Shown here: in pieces, positions 54,536 through 64,000 of the stretch
How positions within the stretch are numbered: position 1 is the stretch's first letter
How the letters are laid out: every line of letters begins with the position of its first letter
Source: Dryocosmus kuriphilus
Lineage: Eukaryota; Arthropoda; Insecta; Hymenoptera; Cynipidae
Direction: 5' to 3'
Assembly: GCA_038277395.1 (NCBI GenBank)
Contig: CM076196.1
Coordinates: forward strand, 133,511,867 to 133,575,866
DNA length: 64,000 bases
Made by a program: the position numbers and the translations under genes
Notes under the pieces: generated by a model
Seen by the model: only the letters and a program-made list of their open reading frames with translations
Told to the model about the DNA's origin: nothing
Database searches by the model: none

Positions 54536-57464
54536 CGGATTTAGCGAATTCATTGAGATAGCAAAGAGATACGACATTGATATAATAGCACTTCAACAAA
54601 CCTGCTGGCCTGGCGAGTATGAATAAATCTCCAAGGAGAACTACACTTTTCACTATGGGGGAGCTAAAGGGCGCAAACTGGGGACCGGGTTTCTTATTAA
54701 TAAACGAATTTCGCAAGCGGTTATGGATATGCAATTCATTAACGACCGGTTTTCATATATTGTACTAAAGGGTAATTTCTGCAAACAGGTGCTAATTAAC
54801 GTGCACTGCCCTACCGAGGACAAAGACGAAGATACTAAAGATCTTTTTTACGAAACAATCGAACAAGTTTTTGACAAGTTCTCGAAGTTTGACGCAAAAA
54901 TAGTATTGGGAGACTTCAACGCGAAAATGGGAAAAGAACCGATGTATAGGCCTACAATAGGGTCAGAAAGCTTGCATGACGTCAGTAATGATAATGGGAC
55001 TAGAGTAATAAACTTTGCTGCTTCAAAGAACCTCGTTGTTAAAAGCACATATTTCAAGCATAAAAATATACATAAGGCCACCTGGAAATCACCAGATGGT
55101 ATCACACAGAATCAGATTGATCACGTCTTAATTGACAGAAGTCGTCATACAAACATTCTCGATGTAAGATCGTACAGGGGGGCCGATTTAAATTCAGACC
55201 ACTTTCTCGTGATAGTGAAACTAAGATCTAGACTGGCGTTAAATAAGAAAACTAGCCCTCCAGCGCCAGCAGTACGTTTCGATATAGATAAGTTTAAAAT
55301 GCCAACAGAAATATTGAACTATCAAGTAAAGATTTCTAATAGTTTCGACGCTCTTCAAAAACAGGGAGACGATAGCGATAATTGTGAGGAGGATCCGGAA
55401 ACCCTGTGGGACAATATGAAAGAGGCGATAAAGACAGCCGCGAAAAGTACTATAGGTTTAAAGAAAGTAAACAAAAGCAAACCGTGGTTCGACGAAGAGT
55501 GCAAACTATGGTTTGAAAAGCGAACAAAGGCCAAAGAAATTAGTTTTTACAAAATAAGTGCGATCAAACACATAAGAAGTATCTCAAGATTAGTAAAAGT
55601 ACAAATAGGTTTTACAGATCCAAGAAAAGAGAGTGGGAGAAGAATAAAATACTAGCAATAGACACGCATAATAAGCAAAATAACCCGCGTGAGATGTACA
55701 GGGGAATCAATTTTATAAGAAAAGGCTTTCAAAGTAGAACGGAAGTAATGAGGGACGAAAATGGCAATCTAGTAGCTAATTCAACAGAAAGACTAAATTT
55801 ATGGAAAAACTATTTTGATAAGCTATTGAACGTACGCGAAGCCCCCTTTGAAGTTAATCTCGGTGAAGTCCACACTGCTGATCTACTAATTGATGAGCCT
55901 ACTGATAAAGAAATAGAAATGGCCATAAAGAAGTTGAAAAATAACAAAGCCGCGGGCATTGACGACCTACCGTCAGAACTGATAAAAATTGGGGGCCCTC
56001 GCCTCACAAGCCAAATTTGTAAATTAATACGCGCAATCTGGAAAACAGAACGCATACCGGAGGAATGGAATACCTCTATCATTATACCCATTTTTAAAAA
56101 AGGCGATAAAACGAACTGTAACAATTATCCGGGAATTTCACTTGTGCGTTCGTGCTATAAGATCCTGACCAATGTAATCTTAAGTAGACTAACGCCTTTT
56201 GCTGAGGAAATCATTGGGGATTACCAGTGTGGATTCTGCCGAAACCGTTCTACAAGCGATCAAATGTTTACAATTAGACAACTGTTAGAAAAGAAATGTG
56301 AATTTAATGAAGCAATACATCAGCTTTTGATCGACTTCAAAAAAGCTTACGACTCTATTATACGCGCACGAATGTACTGGATTCTGGAGTTCTTGGGCGT
56401 ACCAAGGAAATTGGTTAGACTTATTGAAGTTTGCTTAAGCGGCAGTAGGGGTAGGATACGCGTAAACGGAAGTTTATCTGAAGAGTTTTTGATCCGTGAT
56501 GGCCTGAAACAGGGCGATGCGCTTTCGTGCATCCTTTTCAACTTAGTTTTTTAGAATACGTGGTCAGAGAAGTACAAACGAATCCGTCCGGTGCTACCCT
56601 CAATGGGATAATACAAATTCTGGGATATGCAGATGATCTCGACTTACTCGGGGATGATAGAGAAACGGTAGCTAAAAATGCGGAAATCTTGATCACAAAA
56701 GCCAAGGAAATAGGTTAGAAGTTAGCGAATCGAAGACAAAATATTTGATCGTCGACAGATCAGGACAAAGCAATAAAGAGGGGGATCTAATGGCCGGAAA
56801 TATGAAATTTGAAAGAGTTAATGAGTTTAAATACCTCGGGACTACTATAACTATCGACAATAACATTAAAGCGGAAATCAACAGGCGGCTGCACGCTGGC
56901 AATCGGTGCTACTATGCAGCAAATACATTACTAAAATCGCGATCGCTATCTAGAAACATCAAAGTAAGAATTTACAAAACGATAATAATGCCGATCATCA
57001 TGTACGGGTGCGAAACGTGGGCGCTGACGAAAAGAGAGGAGAACAGGTTTAGAGTATTCGAACATAAAGTACTTCGAAAAATCTATGGTCCCAAAAGGGA
57101 CGAAGAGACTGGTGAATGGAGAAAACTGCATAATGATGAGCTGCATGCACTCTACGGGTCAGTAAACATTAATAGAGTAATGAAAGCGCGGAAATTAAGC
57201 TGGGCGGGACATGCTACAAGAATGGGCAACGAAAGAACAGTGGCGCAAGTTTTGAGAGGGAAACCGATTAGTAAGAGACCTCTAGGCAAACCGAGAAACA
57301 GATGGGAGAAAAACGTAAGGCTTGATCTAAAAGAGCTAGGACATGATTATTTAAACTGGTTGAAAGATGCACAGGATAGAGGTGCGTGGCGGTTCTGGGT
57401 AGCTGAGGCAATGAACTTCCGAGTTCGCAAAGATACATAATAATAATATAATAATAATAATAAT
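54536..57464 (+). mobile_element. LINE inserted in the Gypsy leader, 15-bp target duplication, TAA tail
   Basis: AAGCCCAATTCGATT occurs at 54521-54535 and 57465-57479, a perfect duplication. The insert begins inside the endonuclease coding region, so it is 5'-truncated, and ends with about eight TAA/ATA units (57438-57464). The polarity is the same as gag. Confidence 0.93.
54540..57440 (+). pseudogene. LINE endonuclease-reverse transcriptase, broken
   Basis: Endonuclease: IAKRYDIDIIALQQTCWPGE with a stop soon after, then VLGDFNAKMGKEP and ADLNSDHFLVIVKL (54723-55655). Reverse transcriptase: LKNNKAAGIDDLPSELIK, QCGFCRNRSTSDQ, LLIDFKKAYDSI, RDGLKQGDALSCILFN and YADDLDLLGDD (55694-56718). C-terminus: EFKYLGTTITIDNNIKAEI, MYGCETWALTKREENRFRVF and SWAGHATRMGNERT (56745-57440). 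Catalytic residues are intact; frame breaks near 54619, 55655, 56552 and 56718 prevent expression. It resembles the RTE-like type abundant in insects; the exact clade is uncertain. Confidence 0.88.
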
Positions 57465-57483
57465 AAGCCCAATTCGATTAGAA

Positions 57484-58700
57484 ATGCCGGACACCGACGA
57501 TATAGATCAAAATCATTCAAATAGGCGACAAATTGATACTACTGCAACCAGTTTAAATAACCCGCAAGTTAACGAAAGTTTATATATAAACACGGGAAAC
57601 GTGAGTGGTGTTCGTCCTAACATAGCACCCCTGGGTTATCAGGATCTAGACGCGTCACGGGCCATGGCCGCCTCCGTCTTGGAGTGGATATCGCGAACGG
57701 AGCTGTATACATCACTGCTCAATCAGAATCCGGTTTCATTCAAGTCGTTTTAAGTAAATTGAAGGGCTTGGCCGGATACAGTATCCGCGATCATCAATTT
57801 AAGAAAATAGATGACTTGATCTCGCACTTAAAAAAAAGGTTCGCTTCAACAAAGAAATATCAGTGGTACTCCCAAGAGATAGTCATCCTGAGAATGAAAC
57901 AGCAAGAAAGCGTCAGTGACTACTACGATTGCGTGCTGGGATTATGAAGCAGAGCAAGGCAAGCCCTGATATAAAAATACGAAAATAAGGACAAAGTGGC
58001 TAATATGATGGAGCCGGTTGCAGATTGTGCGCTGGATGCGTTCATACGTGGATTGCTAGACGACGTGTCTACCTTCGTGGACACCCGAAACCTCAAAGAG
58101 CTGTCTGTTGCTTAGGAGTATGCACTACACGTAGAAGAAAGAAGAAAGCTCACAGGTGAGACTGAGGCCTCAGCAACTACATACCTCGTATCTAAAAAAC
58201 GAACTAAAGGAAATGATTCGAAACCTGACAAAACTGATTATAATCGCTCTCCAAGTCCTTATCCAGATGAGAGCGAAAATTCAGAAAATTCGGATGCAGG
58301 AACTATTGGAATCCCTAATTTCCCTATTACCCTAGTTAGAAGCACACCTTATGGTTCTCCACTTTACCTCCAATATCCACCCCAGTAGGGTAGTTATTTC
58401 CCTCCATACCCTCAAGGCTACCCTACCCCGTCTTACCCAGTTCCAGGATATCCATATCCTCATTCATATCCATACCCATCCATGTCCTATTCTCAACAGG
58501 ATCGAAGTCAAGATAAACCGAATAGAGCCGTTTATAATGGCTCACAAAATCGACCTTTGTCAAGGTCAAATTCCCCAGGGCCGAATTTAAACTCTCAGGC
58601 GACTCCTCGTAAGGACGCAGCGGCGAGTCCACAAACTCACAAGCGTCCCTTGGCAGTATCTTTTCTAGAGTGTACCGACGCATCTTCTACAAAGAAGAAT
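57484..58700 (+). pseudogene. Ty3/Gypsy-type gag, broken
   Basis: The ATG at 57484 follows the LINE's right target duplication by 4 bp. An N-terminal region (ASRAMAASVLEWISRTELY) shifts frame near 57720 into a capsid-type stretch: HQFKKIDDLISHLKKRF and MKQQESVSDYYDCVLGL. Several stops follow (after VLGL, after ALI, after LSVA) before DAFIRGLLDDVSTFVD and YALHVEERRKL. The end is Pro/Tyr/Ser-rich (YPYPHSYPYP near 58450) with no zinc knuckle seen, as in some insect Gypsy-like elements. Confidence 0.75.
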
Positions 58701-59100
58701 CGGTGAAAGATTCTCCAATCGTAGAGATATTTGCTCCTGAATTTCGTACCAGGAAGGCTAAGCTTCTTGTTGACCCAGGATCAAGCGTAAATCTTGTAAA
58801 ACTACGTGTTTTACCCATAAATCTGCAAGTATCATCCACGGAAGCAATATATATATAGTCGGTATAACTGTAGATCCAGTGAAAACACTAGGAGTAATAT
58901 ATATTACCATTCTTGAGAAGCCAGTAGAGTTCCATGTTGTACATAATAAATTTCCAATAACGTCAGATGTAATTTTAGGCAGGCCCTATTTAAGATTAGA
59001 GCAAACTCAGATTTCTTTTCGCCGTAACACTTTCTTCACCCAATCCAAACCAGTAACACCAATTCCGTGTGTCGACAAGGAATCTCTGGAATTTAAGTAA
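58700..59100 (+). pseudogene. Gypsy-type protease region
   Basis: The frame reads AKLLVDPGSSVNLVKLRVLP, then, after a stop near 58858, EFHVVHNKFPITSDVILGRP. The pattern LVDxGSSxNL followed by DVILGRPYL is that of a retroviral-type aspartic protease. The usual Thr/Ser after the catalytic Asp is Pro here. It lies between gag and reverse transcriptase in the expected order. Confidence 0.68.
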
Positions 59101-59229
59101 AGGATTAAATCACAAATAAAGCCTTTCGCTAGAATTTCAAGAATCGAGGTTCGGACCCGAAAAGTAGTGGCGATAGATGTGAAGAACCCGGAAATCTCCC
59201 AAGGTTATTTACCTAGGGTGGAAACGCCC

Positions 59230-59775
59230 TAAGGGCTATATTTAGGTGAAGCAGCTGTCATTTACCATCAAGGAAAATGTCATGTATTTGCAATTAATAC
59301 AACCGAGAGAAACATAGAAATAGCGCTCCCTCCACAAGAGATAATTCCTTTCGACTGCTGCGAGATTCCTGGCAAAGATGATTCGGACGTCGAAGTAGAG
59401 GATACAATGGAAACTAAAGAAGAAACCCATTCAAAGCGCGTTAAAAGGGTAATAGAAAATTTGCACCTTGAGCAATTAACGCAAGAAGAGAAGGAATACG
59501 TATACCGCTGGGTGGAAGAATTTCCTGGCATCCTTCACATAAATGGTGATAGACTCAGCTCCACGCACTTGGTACAGCATCGAATTCCAACCACAGAAAG
59601 TAACGTTGTCAAGCTAAAGCCATACCGATATTCACAGGATGCCATTGAACAAATGATAGAAATAACAACTAGGCAATATGAAAGTGGAATCATCGGCAAT
59701 TCTACGTCTCCGTATTGTTCGCCAGTGTTAATAATAATTCCTAAAAAACTCGATGAGTCTGGTAAAAGGAAATAT
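59230..59775 (+). pseudogene. Gypsy-type reverse transcriptase N-terminus, truncated
   Basis: From about 59407 the frame gives LEQLTQEEKEYVYRWVEEF, STHLVQHRIPTTESN, LKPYRYSQDAIEQMI and SGIIGNSTSPYCSPVLIIIP. This is the fingers region of a Ty3/Gypsy RT. It is cut off after KRKYG at about 59775, where Merlin-related sequence starts. No palm, RNase H, integrase or downstream LTR follows, so the element's 3' half is lost. Confidence 0.8.
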
Positions 59776-60765
59776 GGGTGTAGTTCCAAATAGCTGAATT
59801 TTCCGATTTTATTGAAACTTCGTGCACTTATGTATTTGGACGCACTGATTACGAATATGATATTTAAAATTGGCGACTAGGCGATTTTGATGGTGAAAAC
59901 CATAAAGAACGCCATAAAAATCATGTTTTTTGCGTTTATCTCAGTAAATACGCAGAATTTCGGAAAATTGTTTAAACAAGAGTTTTGGCTAGTATAAAAA
60001 TACATCTTTTTGTTTATATACACTTTTTGTCTAAAACCATTATTTTTTGAGAAAAAAGAGGATTGCGTTGGAAAAACAGGAAAAAGATGAAGAAAGTTAC
60101 GGAAATGCGTTCGGTCACGCTCGTCCCCATTTTCCAGGGTTAAGGTGGGGGGGGGGGGGGGGGGGGGGCTACGCATTCACTGACTAGTTACTAAAATACG
60201 TTCAATCACGATCGTTCCCCTTTCCAAGGGGGAGGGGGGCTACACATTCACTGACTAGTTGCGGAAATACGTGGGGGCGGAAAGGCACCCCTGTGATTGA
60301 TCACAGGTATAATATTGTTTATCCACCTACCTGTACGATAGATCTTTGTTTTTGCATTGTATCTTCATTGGTTTCGGCTTGGTACCTACTCCCGATCTTC
60401 ACCGGGGGAAAGTTGGAGTATTTTGAAGAGCATTTTTTTTTTTATATTTTGTAATATTTTTCATTAATTTTTTTTTGGATTTTTAAAAAATTTTATTATT
60501 ACGAAATATATTTGCTCTTACTTCAATTGAGAATGCTGATTATAATCAGTGGCCAGGGTAGCATACTTTAATATTTGCGAATAGTTCTTTAAATGGATCA
60601 GCATCTATTTTCTTGAGCCGTCGCCGCCACAAAAATTCGCAGAGTTGATCTGCAAGATTGCTCTTGTGCACTCCTCCTCATGAGAGGAATTGTCGCGTCC
60701 GCCGCCAAGATGACTCGATGTTTTGAGTGTGTGCTCCGGTATCGCTATTCACAAACTCCTCGGAA
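59775..60765 (-). mobile_element. Partial inverted relative of the Merlin transposon
   Basis: Read on the minus strand this follows 23297-24590 in order: transposase C-terminus (about 60765-60520), GGTACCTACTCCCGATCTTC-side sequence, TGTGATTGATCACAGGT, the G run (60147-60168), and the inner inverted repeat ending at 59775 as GGGTGTAGTTCCAAATAGCT. It lacks the duplicated end segment and the outer 162-bp subrepeats present at 24600-25232. Confidence 0.85.
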
Positions 60766-60922
60766 AGTGAAGATTGCAGCCAGGTCTAGGGTGGCAGGTC
60801 GACGCAGCATCGAGGCATGTCTCGGTGATGTGTCGACCCCACACCCCCAGTCTGGGTGACTTATTTCATGAGAAAGTCTTTTGGCATCGCATGCTTGCGA
60901 AGTGGGTCATAATTATATTTCC

Positions 60923-63510
60923 CTAGGGAGTAAATATGTTCAAAGGGCGATAGTTCTGCAGAATCATAGAATTTAGTAGCAGTTTCTTTAATATAATCTG
61001 AAATATAAGGTAGTTGAAATTCTTTATAAACTGAGTTTTTGTATATCTGGATGCCTTGGAGATGCGTCTGAGAAATTTGTTTTGAATTATTTGAATCTGA
61101 TTAATATTACTTTCTGACGTACCACCGCAGATTGTACAGGCGTAGGTTATGATAGGTCGTATATAAATTTTATAGATTATAATCGCATGGTCAGATTTTA
61201 GACTTGAGTGTTGACTGACAATAAGATGTAGGCGCGAGATAACCCCGAGAGCTTTTCCTTTAGTGTCTTGAATATGTTCTTTCCAATTGAGACGTTTATG
61301 GAGCTTACCTCCTAAGTACTTTACGGAATTTTTCCACTCAATTGATTTATTAAACATTTGCGGTGGATCTATTTTTACTGGCCTTCTAACTGAGAAAAGA
61401 ATTGATTCTGATTTTGAAACGTTCATTTTTATTCTCTAAAGTTTAGTCCATGCCTTAATAATTTTAAGAGCATTATTAAGCAGTTTTAGGATTTTGTGAA
61501 TGGACCAGGAAGAAGTAAATAGTGCAGTATGGTCTGCATATAGTCCAATGGATACTTCAGGAACCTTGTGGATATCGTTTACGTATATAATAAAGAAGAC
61601 CGGTCCGAGGATACTACCTTGGGGGACACCTGCTCGGCAAGGCCTTTCGCTTGAGAGTGTGTTCTGTAATTTTAATGAAAATGTTCTATTAGTTAGATAC
61701 GAATGAATAAAGAAAATGAGCCCTCTTGGAAAATTGTATGTAATAAGTTTTCTGAGTAGGCCTATGTGCCAGAAACTGTCAAAGGCCTTTGCTACATTGA
61801 GGAAAACAGCTCCAGTATGCTTTTTCCGATTGAAATTTAAGCTAATGGCTTCTGTGAGTCTGAGCATCATGTGCTGAGTGGAATGACCTTTTCTGAAGCC
61901 GTATTGTTGCGGTTTAAGGATGCTCTTTTCCTCGAGGTGACAATTTATATGGGAGAGAATTATTTTTTAAAAAATTTTCCTCATTGTATTTAAAAGGCTA
62001 ATGGGTCTATAGCTAGTTGGATGATATGGATCTTTGCCTTTTTTCTGAAAAACTAAGATGTGGGCTATTTTCCAGGAGTCAGGAAAGTAGCTAAGCTGTC
62101 GACATGCGTTGAAAATAATAGCAAGTAGAGTGAGGCACGAGACAGGAAGCTTTTTAAGAACTAGATTTGAAATTGAGTCAGGGCCGGGCACTTTATTGGT
62201 TTTAGTAGTTTTAACCTGTTTGGTTATTTCTTTTGCGGTTATTTTCTGTAAATTATCAGTAGTGGGGTTTTGAGATACTCGGAAACAATTTTTTCACATT
62301 CAGTGATATGTTGCAGGTCTGATGGTTCATCATGTGGCGAGAAGTTACTTTCAAAATTATCTGCTAGTAGGTTCGCTTTATCGCTGGAAGAAAGTGCAAA
62401 GGTTTGATCGGATTTTTTGAGAGGGTGGATATTAGTTCGCGATTTTTTAAGGACCTTCGTCATGCGCCAAATGGAGTTATCTTTGATCTCTAGCTTTCCG
62501 ACTACTGTATTCCAATTATTGCACCTGTGTTCAATAGTCTTTACAGCAATAGTTTTTCGAAGATGGTTAATCGTATTTTTTAGAATGGGGTTTTCATTTT
62601 TCTGATGTTTATTACAAAGCTTGTTACGAGTGCTGATGAGGTCTTGAATCTCAGGGCTGAGGCGGGTGGATCATATTCATTAAATGTAGTCTGAGGGATT
62701 GAAGTTTGAATAGCAGTTTTCATATTAAGAGTAAGGTCTGCTACGGCTTGATATATTTGAGTAGTATTTTGTAATGTGGGTTCTAAATCTAGTTGGGATT
62801 CCAGGGTCGAGGTGATAGTCTGCCAGTTTGCTTTGGCAAAATTGTAGCGAGGTGCGACCGGAAATTTTTCACATTTAGTATGGAGGCTAAGTAAAATTGG
62901 TCGATGATCTGAGTCTAGTTCGTTTATAATGGTAGTGTCATGATTAAAGTAATTATTTTTAGTTATTGCGAAGTCAATGAGGTCCGATTTATGTTTAATA
63001 TTATGGGGAAAAAAGGTATGTGAATCTGGTGCGGATACGGACAGATTTTTGTCCGTTATCAATTGAAATAATTTCTTTCCGGTCTTGTTAGTTGTTCTGC
63101 TATTCCAAGCTAGATGTTTGGCGTTGAAGTCGCCTACGGCAATAACCGAGGGTGCAAGAATTTTACTTTAATCATTTTTTGTAAATGCTTTAGAGCAAGT
63201 TTGGTATAGCGAGACGATAGCGTACGGATTTCCATGCATTTTTATTTGAATAGCAGTAGCTTCGAGAGTTTCTAGTTCGGGTATTATTAGTTCATGATGT
63301 TCAATATTTTCTTGAATTAAAATGGCGGTTCCCCTATTAGTGTTGCTCCTGTAAGATTTATAGCCACGTATAAGATTGACTTGTAGGTATTCGCGGAGTA
63401 AAGTTTCGCTGAGCAGGCATATGTTTATACTATTTTGATAGAGATAAGTAGCTAATTCATATCTTTTTTATAGAAACCCTGTGCGTTCCAAAAAATAATT
63501 TTTAATACAT
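60923..63510 (-). pseudogene. Second jockey-like LINE ORF2, broken; YADD changed to YADH
   Basis: On the minus strand the endonuclease spans 63500-62580 (IIFWNAQGF near 63500, VGDFNAKHLAWNSRT, ELDSDHRPILLSLH). Then RT fingers (MPGPDSISNLVLKKLPVSCL, TSYRPISLLN), palm (GAVFLNVAKAFDSFWH, AGVPQGSILGPVFF) and the catalytic box, which reads YADH instead of YADD (within 61436-61870). The thumb and C-terminal part (VKYLGGKLHKRLNWKEHI) run to 60923. Several frame changes and a stop around 61970 break the frame. The AKAFD Asp is kept, so one catalytic Asp is lost by substitution. Confidence 0.85.
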
Positions 63511-63512
63511 TA

Positions 63513-64000
63513 TTACTGGAGGTGGCCATTTTCGATAGCGAGTGTTAATATATTATTTATAATCTCGGCGGTTGAATTTATTGCTTCGGTTAGATTTATT
63601 TTTCCCTCCATTATATCGGTGGTCAAGGTCGTGGTGCGATTTAAAAGGCTTATTAAGTTGATTTTTATTATTTGGGATGGAGCAGTGTGAGTAAGCGCGG
63701 CTACTGGAGTGACTCTAGTCTGTGGAGTGGTTTTTAACACGGCGTTGGATGTTTTAACTTGTGTATTATTTTGCAGTTTTTTAGTTGACAGCCTAGGTTT
63801 AGAATTGATCGCGCTTGACTTAGATTGTGTCTTAAACGCTACAATTGTGCTGAAAAGCAGTAACTTTTGCGGAGGGGGGGGGGGGGGGGGTGAAAACGGG
63901 GGGTGTCTGCTTTTGCGGAGAGCTTTGCATCGGTGTTGTCTGTGGAGTAGGCTCTTTATTTTGAGTTACTACATTTTTTACTCTTTTGACATCTGAGGTT
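63513..64000 (-). pseudogene. Jockey-like ORF1 C-terminal part, cut by the window edge
   Basis: A minus-strand frame (63740-63513) ends just upstream of ORF2 in the arrangement seen in the element at 11878: a helical, hydrophobic C-terminus (IKINLISLLNRTTTLTTDI, INNILTLAIENGHL). The upstream part up to 64000 has a C-rich interruption (G run 63877-63891 on the plus strand). Zinc knuckles, if present, lie beyond the window. Confidence 0.55.

Overview
The window reads as a repeat-dense stretch of an animal nuclear genome, most likely an arthropod and probably an insect. The evidence is an A+T-rich background, a eukaryotic A-box/B-box tRNA-like repeat, and remains of many animal transposon classes: PIF/Harbinger, mariner, Merlin, Penelope, jockey- and RTE-like LINEs, Ty3/Gypsy, and a Polinton/adintovirus-like capsid-gene cluster. 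I recognised no host housekeeping gene. Almost every protein-like stretch carries frameshifts or stops, so most entries are pseudogenes or dead mobile elements.

Layout. 1-702: 321-bp tandem units, each with a tRNA-like sequence inside an inverted repeat. 886-5332: a broken HARBI1-like transposase, a broken mariner, a small palindromic element, and a Penelope-like insertion bounded by a perfect 13-bp target duplication. 5.3-7.3 kb: no genes. 7.3-11 kb: a minus-strand LINE with a TTGA-repeat tail, abutted by a deletion derivative of an R1-like LINE. 11.9-16.1 kb: a nearly full-length jockey-like element. 17-20.1 kb: two pieces of another LINE.

20.2-27.1 kb: a large Merlin-type DNA transposon with long subrepeat-bearing inverted repeats, itself invaded by a 1.2-kb palindromic element in the left arm and a 1.67-kb GC-palindrome repeat in the right arm. 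27-42 kb: mostly gene-free DNA with MITE-like elements, further copies of the GC-palindrome family, and three close copies of a GGATCC-rich element. 42.2-45.4 kb: a purine-rich degenerate satellite interrupted by a short LINE derivative with a 12-bp target duplication. 45.9-47 kb: 111-bp and about 46-bp tandem repeats.

47.5-50.6 kb holds the most unusual content: four consecutive minus-strand decayed genes. They are an adenain-like cysteine protease, a probable minor capsid protein, a probable double-jelly-roll major capsid protein, and a conserved protein of unknown function. They look like the structural module of an endogenous Polinton/adintovirus-like element. No polymerase, integrase or ATPase was found beside them.

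52.3-60.8 kb is a nested stack. A Ty3/Gypsy-type element has a LINE inserted just before its gag start (15-bp target duplication, TAA tail), and its reverse transcriptase is cut off by a partial inverted relative of the 20-27 kb Merlin element. 60.9-64 kb is a second jockey-like LINE running off the window. The genes do not form a cellular pathway; they record successive insertions. Family names rest on motif recognition by eye, without database searches.
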